Assembly: GCA_045130235.1 (NCBI GenBank)
Contig: JBGUPJ010000021.1
Coordinates: 124,001 to 188,000, forward strand
DNA: 64,000 bases
Reading direction: 5' to 3'
Source of the DNA: UBA1756 sp045130235
GTDB lineage: Bacteria > Bacteroidota > Bacteroidia > Bacteroidales > WCHB1-69
Positions 1-10,613 of this stretch are shown one piece after another. The notes below the pieces were generated by a model. That model ran no database searches, was not told where the DNA came from, and saw only the letters and a list, made by a program, of their open reading frames with translations. A program made the translations under genes and the position numbers. Position 1 is the first letter of the stretch. The number at the start of each line of letters is the position of its first letter.

Positions 1-647
1 GCTAAAGTGGATACCTCCATCGGAGTCAGACCAATCTCTTTCGCGGCTGCTAAGCGTTGTTCTGTCCAGAATTTCACATAGTAGCTGTACATTTTCTCAA
101 AAAACTCCTTCGCCGTGATGTCGTAGTAAAACTCGTATGTGTCGGGACGGAAAATTGCGATAACCGTTTCAGGCTTGAGAGGCACCCCATTAGGCTTGTA
201 ATTTTTGAGGAAATCTCTGTCATTCAGTAGTTTTTCTAAATCTTTCCAATCAAAATAGAATTCGTATTTCGATAGCTTTTCGATGAGTTGCTTTTTGGTG
301 CGCACATTGTTGAAGGTGAATTTCACTGGGAAATGCTGTCCTCTGCGCAGTTTCATCACCATCGAGAAGTTGCTTTCGTCTTTTTCAAAAACATATTTAC
401 CGGGCTTTACACTTTTATAGAATAAAAGCTTGCAGGTCAACCGGAAAGAGCTTTCGTTTTCGAGTGCGCCCTGACGTTTCATCTCCGAAATTACCTGTTC
501 GTAGCTGGAATTCTGTGCGATAACGACGATGGACTTTTTGGAGGTGTTGCCTGAAAACAGCATATAGGCAAAGCTGATGGCAGCCACGATGCAGACGGCC
601 AGTACGCTGTAGATGATGTATCGGATGTTTTTTTTCGAGAGTTTCAT
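1..647 (-). CDS. mltG: Endolytic transglycosylase MltG, partial (N-terminal part)
   Basis: MltG is an inner-membrane lytic transglycosylase that cuts nascent glycan strands and sets peptidoglycan strand length. I translated the minus strand from the ATG at 647. It gives a short cytoplasmic basic start, one membrane anchor (about residues 9-31), then a periplasmic region. The last readable residues (LTPMEVSTLA) resemble the conserved LTPxEVxxLAS segment that comes shortly before the family's catalytic glutamate. That glutamate and the rest of the domain lie outside the window. The ATG overlaps the TGA of the upstream U32 gene by four bases, so the two are probably translationally coupled. The name rests on this motif, the anchor and the overall look of the N-terminal half. 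Confidence 0.8.
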   Translation of the reverse strand, partial: MKLSKKNIRYIIYSVLAVCIVAAISFAYMLFSGNTSKKSIVVIAQNSSYEQVISEMKRQGALENESSFRLTCKLLFYKSVKPGKYVFEKDESNFSMVMKLRRGQHFPVKFTFNNVRTKKQLIEKLSKYEFYFDWKDLEKLLNDRDFLKNYKPNGVPLKPETVIAIFRPDTYEFYYDITAKEFFEKMYSYYVKFWTEQRLAAAKEIGLTPMEVSTL

Positions 648-2503
648 GATTGTGTTTTTGAAAGTGATGGGGCTTTTTTGACCTTCATCTCGCAGCTTTT
701 GCAGTCGAATTCAAGTTGGAAGCGATGAACAGAGTTGGAGAGGACGAGGGGTTCGGGATAGGGAAGTGTTTTTCCGTTGCGGGTGCAGTAGCCGAGGGTG
801 AAGCGGATGCAGTGCTTGCATGTCATCAGCACGGCGTCGGGGATGGGGGCCACCTCGTAGGCCGGGGCCGTCTCGCTCGCCCCGTGCTGCCGGTAGAAAG
901 TCTCCGCCTGCTGGTTCATGATGTTGGCGCGGTAGTCGGCGTTTCCGGCAACGGGCAGTGGCATCGTCGCTTCGCAGCGTTGCTGTGGCAAGCGTCCTGC
1001 CGGCCTCCGGTGCGAGGCCAGCCGTGCCTCCACCAGCCGCTCCACCACTTCGCGGCGCCACTGGTTTACTGCGCTGGCCGCCAGGAAGTAAGCTCTCGTC
1101 AGGTCGAGGGTGACCTCGCGGGCCACAAAGGACGTGCCGCCCAGTTTCGACAGGTTGCGCCTCAGATTCTCGTTGGCAGCTTCCGCCTGTCGCGCCTCCT
1201 CCTTGGCGGCACTCACCGCCAGCTCGGCGCTCCCTCCCTCCTCATCGATGATGCGCAACAGAAAGCCTTCGTCGGTTTCCGACAAGTGGATGTCCACGGG
1301 GATGCGCCTTGCCGCCGACTCGCCGCGCAACTGCTTGTCGAAAACAATGTCGAGGTTGCGATAAACGCTGTCGCCCACCTTAAGTCCCCGCACAGGCTCT
1401 AAGGTGGTCACTAAACCGCCATCAGCGGTGTTGATGCGGAAGCCTGCCAGCTCGTTATTTTCATCCACATAGCTCAACCCGTCACCGTTGTGTAAGGTCT
1501 GCGTGGTGACAATGCGGATTTTATTTCCACTGATATTCAGTATTTTACCAATGGGTTCGCCGATGGATTTCGGCGTGTCGGGTTCCACCATCACATTCTC
1601 TCTGCCATGCAGAAAGTACTCGGTCGCCCCTCGGTTGAAGGTCTTCTCTGGCGATGGCGTGAAGGTGAGCTCTACCTTTCCCGCCGATGCCGGACCATAT
1701 TTCGCCTCTTTCTCAAAAAAGGCATCCAACTTTTTCCGGTAAAAAGCGGTGATGTTCTTCACGTAGTCGATGCCTTTAAGCCTACCTTCGATTTTGAGGG
1801 AGGTGATGCCGGCATGGATCATTTCTTCGAGAGTGTCGGAGCGGTTCATGTCCTTGAGCGACAGCAAGTGACTGTTCTCGCGGATGACCTTCCCGTCGGC
1901 GTCGGTGAGGGTGTAGGGCAGCCGACAGAACTGGGCGCAGTTGCCGCGGTTGGCGCTGCGGCCAGTACAGGCCTGGCTCATGTAGCACTGACCGCTATAG
2001 CTTACACAGAGGGCGCCGTGTACAAAAGCTTCCAACTCTATGTTGGTGTGTTTCCGTATGTTACGAATCTGTTCGAGGGAAAGCTCGCGGGCGAGGATGG
2101 CGCGCTGAAGCCCCATCTTTTCCCAAAACAAAACTTTCTCCAGCGTGCGGTTGTCGGTTTGCGTGCTGGCATGCAGCGCGATAGGGGGCAGGTCAATTTG
2201 CAAAAGCCCCATGTCTTGGATGATGAGTGCGTCGGCACCCGCCTCGTAGAGTTTATAGACGATTTTGCGTGCCTGCTCTAACTCGCTGTCGGTAAGTATG
2301 GTGTTAAGTGCTACATGCACATGGGCATGGTAGAGATGGGCGTGGCGGCAGAGCTGCTCAATGTCCTCAAGGCTGTTGGCTGCCGACACTCTCGCACTGA
2401 ACGCTGGAGCACCCACATACACCGCATCCGCGCCGTGGTTGATGGCTGCGATGCCGCATTCCAAATCTTTGGCTGGTGCCAGCAGTTCAATGGCGGTGGT
2501 CAC
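644..2503 (-). CDS. U32 family peptidase-like protein (TrhP/YegQ type)
   Basis: The 619-residue protein begins with the typical U32 core (ELLAPAKDLECGIAAINHGADA) and carries the family signature around residues 158-178, AFVHGALCVSYSGQCYMS, followed by the cysteine-rich ACTGRSANRGNCAQFCR. These cysteines match those thought to bind an iron-sulfur centre in U32 proteins. Members called TrhP/RlhA take part in prephenate-dependent hydroxylation of tRNA or rRNA rather than proteolysis, so the peptidase label is historical. A C-terminal extension has further cysteine pairs (CKHC, CTRNG, CKSC). The start five bases after the stop of the MORN gene and the 4-base overlap with mltG indicate one operon. 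The exact substrate cannot be told from sequence. Confidence 0.85.
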   Translation of the reverse strand: MTTAIELLAPAKDLECGIAAINHGADAVYVGAPAFSARVSAANSLEDIEQLCRHAHLYHAHVHVALNTILTDSELEQARKIVYKLYEAGADALIIQDMGLLQIDLPPIALHASTQTDNRTLEKVLFWEKMGLQRAILARELSLEQIRNIRKHTNIELEAFVHGALCVSYSGQCYMSQACTGRSANRGNCAQFCRLPYTLTDADGKVIRENSHLLSLKDMNRSDTLEEMIHAGITSLKIEGRLKGIDYVKNITAFYRKKLDAFFEKEAKYGPASAGKVELTFTPSPEKTFNRGATEYFLHGRENVMVEPDTPKSIGEPIGKILNISGNKIRIVTTQTLHNGDGLSYVDENNELAGFRINTADGGLVTTLEPVRGLKVGDSVYRNLDIVFDKQLRGESAARRIPVDIHLSETDEGFLLRIIDEEGGSAELAVSAAKEEARQAEAANENLRRNLSKLGGTSFVAREVTLDLTRAYFLAASAVNQWRREVVERLVEARLASHRRPAGRLPQQRCEATMPLPVAGNADYRANIMNQQAETFYRQHGASETAPAYEVAPIPDAVLMTCKHCIRFTLGYCTRNGKTLPYPEPLVLSNSVHRFQLEFDCKSCEMKVKKAPSLSKTQS

Positions 2504-2508
2504 GGTGA

Positions 2509-3528
2509 TTATTGTTTGGGAACTTCGTTGTTGAAGAGCATCTTCACTGTTTTGGCATAATCGCCCTCGCAGATGACGGGCTCTTCCGTGGCTGGTTTCA
2601 AAACCACCTCGACATAGTCGGTGGCGATTTCGCGATATGCCTTGATGGAGGGATAACTGGCCGCATAGGTGGGACTGATGATACAGAAATCCACAAATTC
2701 CACGTAGGAGAGCAGTTCCTCAAACACCTGGTTGCACATCACCGACTTGCCATTTTTGTTCACAATCCTTGTCTGGTTGCCCTCTTTGTGGAAATAGGCG
2801 ATGTTCTCTTGATTCATTTTCTGCCATCCGCCCACATTAAGGAAAAGGAAGGTCTTTTGTAACTTGCCCGCCTTGAACTCTTTGCATTTTCTCGGATTGC
2901 CGTTTTCATCAAAATATTTCCATTCCCCAGTCTCTAATCCGTTGAGGTAAGTTCCTGTATAAAAGATTTTTCCATTGGGGAAGTAGCTGGTGAACTTGCC
3001 GCTCATATCGCCATTGATGTAATGGCTTTCGGTGCTGATTTTGCCATCGGTGAAGTAAGTCTTTCGTTCGCCATTGGCTTTGTCGTTGTCGTAGTGGCAC
3101 TCTTCGAGCAGCTGGCCGGTCTCCGACGAGTAGGTGCGCCACCAGCCGTGTCGTTGGCCGTTGCGGTATGCCTCGCTCTTGATGAGCGTGCCTTTCGGGT
3201 TATAGTAGTTCCAAATGCTGTCTTTGATCTGGTCGATGAAGTTGCCCTCCGAAGCCAGCTTCTCGTTCACATCGTACATGGTGGTGTGCACCTTGTGAGT
3301 CCCTTCGATGAAGAGGGTGGTGCTTTTCAGCTTGCCGTTGCTATAGTAGTAGTGGAAAGTGCCCACGGGAACGCCGTGGTTGAAGTTGCCTTCATAGAGC
3401 AGATTCCCTTTATCGTCGTATTTTTTCCACAACCCGTGTTGTTTGCCCTTGCTGTCGGTTTGGTTGGTTTGGGCGAAAAGGCCGATTGTGGCGAAAATGA
3501 TGATGAGGAGTGTCGCTGCTCTTTTCAT
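2509..3528 (-). CDS. Exported MORN/YwqK-type repeat protein
   Basis: A 339-residue protein with a clear Sec signal peptide ending at FAQ (about residue 20). It is followed by about eight repeats of roughly 22 residues of the type GxxxGxWxxYxxxGxLxxExxY (for example KQHGLWKKYDDKGNLLYEG, GVPVGTFHYYYSNGKLKS, NGLETGEWKYFDENGNPR). These are MORN_2/YwqK-like repeats, which fold as a beta-sheet ladder and usually serve as scaffolds. The C-terminal 110 residues lack repeats. It sits 41 bases downstream of a small membrane protein and 5 bases before the U32 gene. Some databases call such proteins YwqK antitoxins, but nothing here supports a toxin partner. Cellular role unknown. Confidence 0.75.
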   Translation of the reverse strand: MKRAATLLIIIFATIGLFAQTNQTDSKGKQHGLWKKYDDKGNLLYEGNFNHGVPVGTFHYYYSNGKLKSTTLFIEGTHKVHTTMYDVNEKLASEGNFIDQIKDSIWNYYNPKGTLIKSEAYRNGQRHGWWRTYSSETGQLLEECHYDNDKANGERKTYFTDGKISTESHYINGDMSGKFTSYFPNGKIFYTGTYLNGLETGEWKYFDENGNPRKCKEFKAGKLQKTFLFLNVGGWQKMNQENIAYFHKEGNQTRIVNKNGKSVMCNQVFEELLSYVEFVDFCIISPTYAASYPSIKAYREIATDYVEVVLKPATEEPVICEGDYAKTVKMLFNNEVPKQ

Positions 3529-3569
3529 GGTTGGAAAGTTTTATAGGAATAACGGACGGATGTCATTCC

Positions 3570-3767
3570 TTATTTCTTTTTGTTGAATTTTTCTCGAATC
3601 ATTTTGATGAAGAAAAAGGCGAAGAAAGCCGCCACGCCGCCGCCCACAACCCCGTAATACATCTGTTTTTTGATTTCGGGGTTCTCTTCGGGATAGAGAT
3701 AGACAAAGGCGCAGAGCACCACAATCACAATCACCAGTTTTATTAAGTCCTTTAAGCCTTTTCCCAT
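3570..3767 (-). CDS. Small two-helix membrane protein
   Basis: A 65-residue protein read from the ATG at 3767 (MGKGLKDLIK). A longer in-frame extension up to 3836 is possible, but it would run through the promoter-like element at 3800-3807, so I chose the shorter start. Two hydrophobic segments, about residues 10-27 and 37-58, are separated by a short charged loop (PEENPEIKKQ), and the tail is lysine-rich. It probably starts the operon leading to the MORN, U32 and mltG genes. No family recognised; function unknown. Confidence 0.6.
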   Translation of the reverse strand: MGKGLKDLIKLVIVIVVLCAFVYLYPEENPEIKKQMYYGVVGGGVAAFFAFFFIKMIREKFNKKK

Positions 3768-3799
3768 AGTATCATTTTGTTTTGATGATTTTCTGAATG

Positions 3800-3807
3800 C
3801 AAAAGTA
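3800..3807 (-). promoter_or_regulatory. Bacteroidota -7 element before the small membrane protein
   Basis: The minus strand reads TACTTTTG followed by C, matching the TAnnTTTG box used by the Bacteroidota primary sigma factor. It lies 33 bases before the ATG at 3767. The expected TTTG box about 20 bases upstream is weak (TGTG). Confidence 0.45.
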
Positions 3808-3820
3808 CTATTTTTTTTCG

Positions 3821-3828
3821 TAAGTTTG
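3821..3828 (+). promoter_or_regulatory. Bacteroidota -7 element before the lipoprotein gene
   Basis: TAAGTTTG followed by C matches TAnnTTTG and lies 44 bases before the ATG at 3872. It is back to back with the minus-strand element at 3800-3807, giving a divergent promoter region. No perfect TTTG box is seen at the right spacing. Confidence 0.45.
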
Positions 3829-3871
3829 CACATCATTTTTCTTACATATTTATTGATTTAAATTTTTGATT

Positions 3872-4273
3872 ATGAAAAAGTTGGCTTATTTATTGATGGC
3901 TTTGGGCCTCGTTTTCTTCGTGTCATGCAACAAAAATTCTGGACAGGGTAGCATGGATTATGAGAAGACGCAAGTTGCTAATAAATGGCAGGGAAGTCCA
4001 GCATTCGTCGAATATATGACCTTTTTGGATGAAATAGAAGCGAAAGTCGAAAAGTGCAAGAGTTGTGACGAATTAGAGGATTTGGGTGATGAATTTGACG
4101 AAGGAATAGAAGCCTTGGAAGAAAAGTACCCGGATTATGAACCTGCAGGAAAGGAGAAAGAGCAAATGTCTCAAAAGGCTCACCATTTGTTCGACTTAAT
4201 CGTAGAACAAGAGAAGAAAATGGGTTGTTTGGATGAGGAAGATCTTGATGATTTGTGGGATGACCTAGATTAG
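3872..4273 (+). CDS. Small acidic lipoprotein
   Basis: A 133-residue protein from the ATG at 3872 (MKKLAYLLMALG). It has a lipoprotein signal peptide with lipobox FVSC, so the mature protein should be acylated at about Cys20. The mature part is rich in Glu and Asp, predicted helical, and has a Cys pair (KCKSCDELEDLGDEFDEG) around residue 60 plus a late Cys, then ends in an Asp-rich tail (DEEDLDDLWDDLD). This suits a periplasmic or surface cation-binding or structural protein, but I recognise no family. It is a lone plus-strand gene between minus-strand genes. Confidence 0.7.
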   Translation: MKKLAYLLMALGLVFFVSCNKNSGQGSMDYEKTQVANKWQGSPAFVEYMTFLDEIEAKVEKCKSCDELEDLGDEFDEGIEALEEKYPDYEPAGKEKEQMSQKAHHLFDLIVEQEKKMGCLDEEDLDDLWDDLD

Positions 4274-4369
4274 CATACGCGCTTTTTATTTATTTCCCCA
4301 TCCGGGTATGATAGGCATCTGCCGTCAGGTACTATCTTCCCGCCAGCGAGCGGCGGTGGCGCCTTCCCC

Positions 4370-4759
4370 TCACACCAAGCACACACGGTGCAGCTCCTCC
4401 GAGAATTGCAGTATCCCGTTTTGGATTCGCTGTACGGTTTTGGGTGAGGGACGGCTTTTGCCAGTGGCATAGTGGCTGAGCTGGTGCCGGTTGATCCCCG
4501 TGATGGTTTGCAAATCCGCTAACGACAGCCGCCCGTTGATGTATTGCAAAAAACTTGCCGTGTCAAATTTGTACTCGAATTCCATTTCCGGTAGGGAAGG
4601 CATCATCTCACGCGCCTCTGAATAGGAGTTCTGCAAGTCCTCCTTGACCGCATCAATGGTGCTGCCTGTGCCGATAAATCCAATTTTGTATCCGTGTTGC
4701 GGTATGGCGGTGAAAGTGCCATCGCTGTTGCGCTCGATAATTACTGATATTTTTTCCAT
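4370..4759 (-). CDS. hicB: HicB-type antitoxin with C-terminal helix-turn-helix
   Basis: A 129-residue protein from the ATG at 4759, which has AAAGG just upstream. The N-terminal half (KISVIIERNSDGTFTA, then GYKIGFIGTGSTIDAVKEDL) is the HicB partial RNase-H-like fold that neutralises HicA. The C-terminal half (SLADLQTITGINRHQLSHYATGKSRP) is an XRE-like helix-turn-helix that would bind the operon's own promoter. The start is 19 bases after hicA ends; an earlier ATG at 4789 would overlap hicA. The toxin-first order is usual for hicAB. Confidence 0.85.
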   Translation of the reverse strand: MEKISVIIERNSDGTFTAIPQHGYKIGFIGTGSTIDAVKEDLQNSYSEAREMMPSLPEMEFEYKFDTASFLQYINGRLSLADLQTITGINRHQLSHYATGKSRPSPKTVQRIQNGILQFSEELHRVCLV

Positions 4760-4778
4760 AGTATAAACCTTTGGCATT

Positions 4779-4970
4779 TTATTTGACATTAACCCCCGAC
4801 TGTTCTCTAATATATCCCATTAAATTCTTACCTACATCAGCGGTTGAGTGCCGTGGCAGTTGAAACTTTTGTTCTGTTATAGGACTCCACCACCATTCAT
4901 GGTTCTTTCCTTCACTGACAAAGTAGCATCCATTAGCCTTGAGTAGCCTTTTGAGTTCTGTAATCTTCAT
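4779..4970 (-). CDS. hicA: HicA-type mRNA interferase toxin
   Basis: A 63-residue protein from the ATG at 4970. It shows the small dsRBD-like HicA pattern: KITELKRLLKANGCYFVSEG followed by KNHEWW and, later, FQLPRHSTADVGKNLMGYI. In HicA the conserved histidine after the glycine-rich turn (here in GKNHEW) is the catalytic residue for cleaving mRNA, and the P-R-H segment is also typical. The long upstream in-frame extension to 5093 crosses the promoter and is not used. It is followed by hicB. Confidence 0.85.
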   Translation of the reverse strand: MKITELKRLLKANGCYFVSEGKNHEWWWSPITEQKFQLPRHSTADVGKNLMGYIREQSGVNVK

Positions 4971-4996
4971 TGATCGTTGGTTAGATTTTGCGGCTG

Positions 4997-5027
4997 CAAA
5001 GATACACAAATGTTTACTAATTGCAAT
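4997..5027 (-). promoter_or_regulatory. Promoter of hicAB
   Basis: On the minus strand TATCTTTG followed by C (4997-5004) matches TAnnTTTG, with ATTG about 19 bases upstream (5024-5027) standing for the TTTG box. It is 27 bases before the hicA ATG. Confidence 0.55.
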
Positions 5028-5055
5028 ATACAATTGAATATTTTTGCAAAAAAAA

Positions 5056-5079
5056 AGAGACGCGATGAATCGCGTCTCT
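5056..5079. repeat. GAGACG-type palindromic repeat, copy a
   Basis: An inverted repeat with 11-base arms (AGAGACGCGAT / ATCGCGTCTCT) and a 2-base loop, just after the valS stop. It belongs to a family of similar palindromes in this window and may double as a transcript-end hairpin for valS. Confidence 0.75.
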
Positions 5080-5117
5080 CTTCCAGTTTTCAATTCTCAA
5101 TTCTCAATTCTCCATTT

Positions 5118-7829
<2,712 letters not shown>

Positions 7830-7855
7830 TTTACATCAATTTCTAAATCGAATTG

Positions 7856-7887
7856 CAAAAATACGATAAAAAATTGGATTGGACAAA
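7856..7887 (-). promoter_or_regulatory. Promoter of valS
   Basis: The minus strand carries TTTG (7884-7887), 20 bases, then TATTTTTG (7856-7863), an exact match to the Bacteroidota promoter pattern. It lies about 27 bases before the valS ATG. Confidence 0.75.
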
Positions 7888-7969
7888 GTATCAAGACGCT
7901 ATTTGGAAATGCGTCAATTTTTGCATGAAATCAGATTGGGAATGGATAGGGAATTGACTGTCGATGCCC

Positions 7970-8482
7970 TTAGTTATTCTTGTAGAACTCCTTATCCATG
8001 GTTTCGAAGGCGCGGGGACTGACGCTGACATTCGGACCGTGCTGGAGCTCCGTCAGTTTGTCGCAACCTTCGAATGCCCACGAGCAGATCTCTTTCAGTC
8101 CGTCGTTGCACACCACTTTCCGCAGGTTTTTGCAGTCCTTGAAGGCGAACGGCGGCACATATTTCAGCTTTTCAGGCAGCGCGATCTCCTCGATGCCGCA
8201 GCGTACGAAGGCATACTGCCAAAACTCTTCCACATTGGGCGAAAGATGGAGGTTGCGGAGATTGTCGCAGCCGTCGAACACAAAGCCGCCGATAACGCTC
8301 ACTGTGTCGGGTACGGTGACGGAAGTGATCTCCTTATGACCGCGGAAAAGATTGTCGAACAAAATGGTAACTGGCTGACCGTTGTAGGTGGAGGGAATGG
8401 TGACCTCCGCTTCGTCGCCGTCGTATTGTACAGCACAATAGGTGCCGTTGTCATCAATCATTTTAAATGTAAATTCTTGCAT
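7970..8482 (-). CDS. BspA-type leucine-rich repeat protein without signal peptide
   Basis: The 170-residue protein has about five LRR_5 (BspA/Treponema pallidum type) repeats with the pattern ITSVTVPDTVSVIGGFVFDGC, NLRNLHLSPNVEEFWQYAF and LKEICSWAFEGCDKLTEL. Such repeats usually occur in large exported adhesins. Here the protein starts directly with MQEFTFKMIDDNG, has no signal peptide or sorting domain, and is therefore predicted to be cytosolic. It begins 17 bases after the stop of glsB and is probably transcribed with the glycine-lipid genes. Its binding partner is unknown. Confidence 0.75.
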   Translation of the reverse strand: MQEFTFKMIDDNGTYCAVQYDGDEAEVTIPSTYNGQPVTILFDNLFRGHKEITSVTVPDTVSVIGGFVFDGCDNLRNLHLSPNVEEFWQYAFVRCGIEEIALPEKLKYVPPFAFKDCKNLRKVVCNDGLKEICSWAFEGCDKLTELQHGPNVSVSPRAFETMDKEFYKNN

Positions 8483-8499
8483 AGTAATGTTTTAGAAGA

Positions 8500-9564
8500 T
8501 TAAAAATTCCGGCCTGCCTTCTTGAGTATACGTCTCACCTTGCGGTTCCGTTTGATGAGCCAATCCTCAATTAACTGATCTTCAGTCTCTGTGGGGTCCA
8601 GATCCGTTTCTTTGCGCTTTCTCGCTAGTGAGAAGCGAAGGAAGGCGCCGATATGGCGTTGCTTCTTATCGTGGTAAATGGCATCGAAAGGAATGAGCAC
8701 GCTGGTGTCTTCAATATTGTGCATCAAGCGGTTGACTGCCGTCCCGAACATCAGCATTTGTGAGGTGATAGAAAGATAGATGGTCATGTTCGGCGGTAAA
8801 TTCACCCCTCTCATTTTGCCCGCGGCTTTCAACAATTTGTAATCTTCCATCAAATCCTCCTTATTCACAATCAGATTCATCAGTTCCGGGTCTGAGTCGG
8901 GCATGATGGCTTGGTCATCCCACGGGCGCACCAATTCCTCTTTGTCGCCAAAATGTTTCCAAAGGAAATGGTACAATAGATTTCGAGTGATATGGTCGTA
9001 GGAGGGATATACTGTGATTTTCCCAAAATAATATAGCAATTTAGGATATTTCATGATAATCGCCACAAGACCATCCCACAGGTTGTCCAAGGCAAAAATA
9101 GATTTTGCGCCATTTTTGGAACTCTGGTATTCGGGAGCCACGAAATTGCGGCCCAATTCCACGACATGCGGCAGGTACTCATCAATAAATTTCTGGGAGA
9201 ATCGGAACTGGTGAGAGCTGGCCATGATGGGCTGTCCTTTCTCGTCGAAGGTGGCGTCGGAGCCGAAGAGAAAGCGGTAGCCTCCGATGATGGCCTCGTT
9301 GTCGGGATCCCACACAATCAGCTGCTTATAGGGTTTCTCCATCTTGTCGTATTCATCCAAATCGATGGCGTTGCCAGTGGAGCCGCCTGCCTCGCGGAAA
9401 GCCAATTCGCGCAGTCTGCCGATTTCAGTCACCACATTAGGGGAGTCTTGCCAGGTAACGATGTACAACTCGTTATGCCCCTTGTTGGTGTCTTCCAGTT
9501 TCTTGGATTTGGTGAGTTCTGCTTTCAGCAACTCAACGGGTACGGGATCTATAATGGTTTTCAT
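8500..9564 (-). CDS. glsB: Glycine-lipid N-acyltransferase GlsB (GNAT fold, OlsB-like)
   Basis: Read from the ATG at 9564 (354 residues); the longer reading to 9714 overlaps glsA and is rejected. The central part (LRELAFREAGGSTGNAIDLD, then IIGGYRFLFG, VVELGRNFVAPEYQ and LWDGLVAIIMKYP) is the OlsB/haemolysin-type N-acyltransferase fold. In Bacteroides, GlsB joins a 3-hydroxy fatty acid to glycine, making monoacylated glycine (commendamide), and GlsA adds the second acyl chain. The gene follows glsA by 13 bases, the pairing known for glycine-lipid synthesis. A C-terminal extension rich in Lys and Arg could bind the membrane. The substrate amino acid (glycine rather than ornithine) is inferred from the lineage and the gene pair. 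Confidence 0.78.
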   Translation of the reverse strand: MKTIIDPVPVELLKAELTKSKKLEDTNKGHNELYIVTWQDSPNVVTEIGRLRELAFREAGGSTGNAIDLDEYDKMEKPYKQLIVWDPDNEAIIGGYRFLFGSDATFDEKGQPIMASSHQFRFSQKFIDEYLPHVVELGRNFVAPEYQSSKNGAKSIFALDNLWDGLVAIIMKYPKLLYYFGKITVYPSYDHITRNLLYHFLWKHFGDKEELVRPWDDQAIMPDSDPELMNLIVNKEDLMEDYKLLKAAGKMRGVNLPPNMTIYLSITSQMLMFGTAVNRLMHNIEDTSVLIPFDAIYHDKKQRHIGAFLRFSLARKRKETDLDPTETEDQLIEDWLIKRNRKVRRILKKAGRNF

Positions 9565-9577
9565 AATGATAAAAATG

Positions 9578-10435
9578 TCAATCAATATGGGATGACCACG
9601 GGTTGGAGACGATGCCGGCCATGTCGAGCATGGATTGGTGGGCGAGGTCGCGAATACGGGAAACCTCCTCTTTGCGGGGGACGTTAAGGTTGGGGATGAT
9701 AGGGTCGCCCACATGGATGGTCACCAGGGGCTCGTCTTTGCTGAAGAGTTTGCGCCAGCCGGTGCGGGGACGGAAGGTGATGACCATGGGGAGAACCGGC
9801 AGGGCATAGCGGTAGGCCATGTTGAACGCGCCGGTTTTGAAGGGACGGAGCGGGGAGTAATATTTCCAGCTGCAACTCTCGGGGAAGATGTGGATCCACT
9901 GCTTTTTGTCGTGAAGTTCGTCCAGCGCTTGGTCAAACGCCCGCAAGCCGCTGCGCTCTTCCGGGATGGCGATGCCGCCGATGTGTTTCATCAAAAAGCC
10001 ATCCTTGCCGCGGAAGGGCTGGGCGTACATCGGAATCCAAGCCTTGCGGTAGCGCATCGCCTGCAGCACACAAATCATGTCCCAGCGACAAACATGGTTG
10101 CAGATCGTCATCAGACCATTGGCGAAAAGCTGGCGGTTCTGACGGATTTTTTTGCGCCCTTCAATCTTTATGCCATATCGGATTCTGTTGATGGGGAAAA
10201 CCACAACCCATGTGGTGAGGTAGATGAGGAAATGCCAAATTTTGAATTTCAAAGATTTGTCGAGATAGGGGTAACTCCCGTCAAATTTGATGTCCTTGAG
10301 CTCTCCGCGGATGGGGGCCATCTTGGTGAAAGGATTGTCAGCAGAGAACTCTGCCACCGGTTCGGGTACATACACTTCCTCCTTGACCTGGAAGTCCCGA
10401 TAGGCTGGTCCGAAAGATGAATAGTCCTTTATCAT
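9578..10435 (-). CDS. glsA: O-acyltransferase GlsA (PlsC-like) for glycine lipids
   Basis: A 285-residue protein from the ATG at 10435, preceded by GGAG; a TTG at 10450 is an alternative. It has the PlsC/LPLAT motifs: the HX4D active site as NHVCRWDM near residue 110, an IPEERSG-type block, and FPESCSWKYYSPLRPFKTG as the phosphate- or substrate-binding block. In the Bacteroides pathway GlsA esterifies the 3-hydroxyl of the N-acyl glycine made by GlsB. A hydrophobic stretch near residues 70-90 could sit in the membrane. The gene heads the glsA-glsB-LRR unit, with a -7 element at 10468-10475. Confidence 0.78.
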   Translation of the reverse strand: MIKDYSSFGPAYRDFQVKEEVYVPEPVAEFSADNPFTKMAPIRGELKDIKFDGSYPYLDKSLKFKIWHFLIYLTTWVVVFPINRIRYGIKIEGRKKIRQNRQLFANGLMTICNHVCRWDMICVLQAMRYRKAWIPMYAQPFRGKDGFLMKHIGGIAIPEERSGLRAFDQALDELHDKKQWIHIFPESCSWKYYSPLRPFKTGAFNMAYRYALPVLPMVITFRPRTGWRKLFSKDEPLVTIHVGDPIIPNLNVPRKEEVSRIRDLAHQSMLDMAGIVSNPWSSHID

Positions 10436-10467
10436 GCCAATTTTCTCCAATGCGAAGATTTCCGCTG

Positions 10468-10475
10468 CAAAATTA
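10468..10475 (-). promoter_or_regulatory. -7 element before glsA
   Basis: TAATTTTG followed by C on the minus strand fits TAnnTTTG and lies 32 bases before the glsA ATG. The upstream region is very A/T-rich and has no clean TTTG box. Confidence 0.5.
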
Positions 10476-10613
10476 GCATTTTTTTTGAGTATTTAAAAAT
10501 GTTTTTTTTAATTTTTTTTTGTGAAAATTTGGTATGTCAAAAAATCGCGGTGTTTTTGAGTGAATTTGCACGCAAATGTAGTTCGACCAACTGTTGGGCG
10601 CCTGGGGGCAATG

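Noticed and set aside
716..1402. Plus-strand frame of 228 codons opposite the U32 gene
   Set aside because: Fully overlaps a well-supported minus-strand gene and shows no protein family features; typical antisense frame of GC-rich coding DNA.
4270..4470. Minus-strand 66-codon frame after hicB
   Set aside because: It overlaps hicB in another frame, with Arg/Pro-rich low-complexity translation; no evidence of a gene.
9565..9714. Longer N-terminus of glsB
   Set aside because: The extra 50 residues overlap glsA in another frame and are Ser/Pro/Thr-rich without homology; the ATG at 9564 gives the family start.
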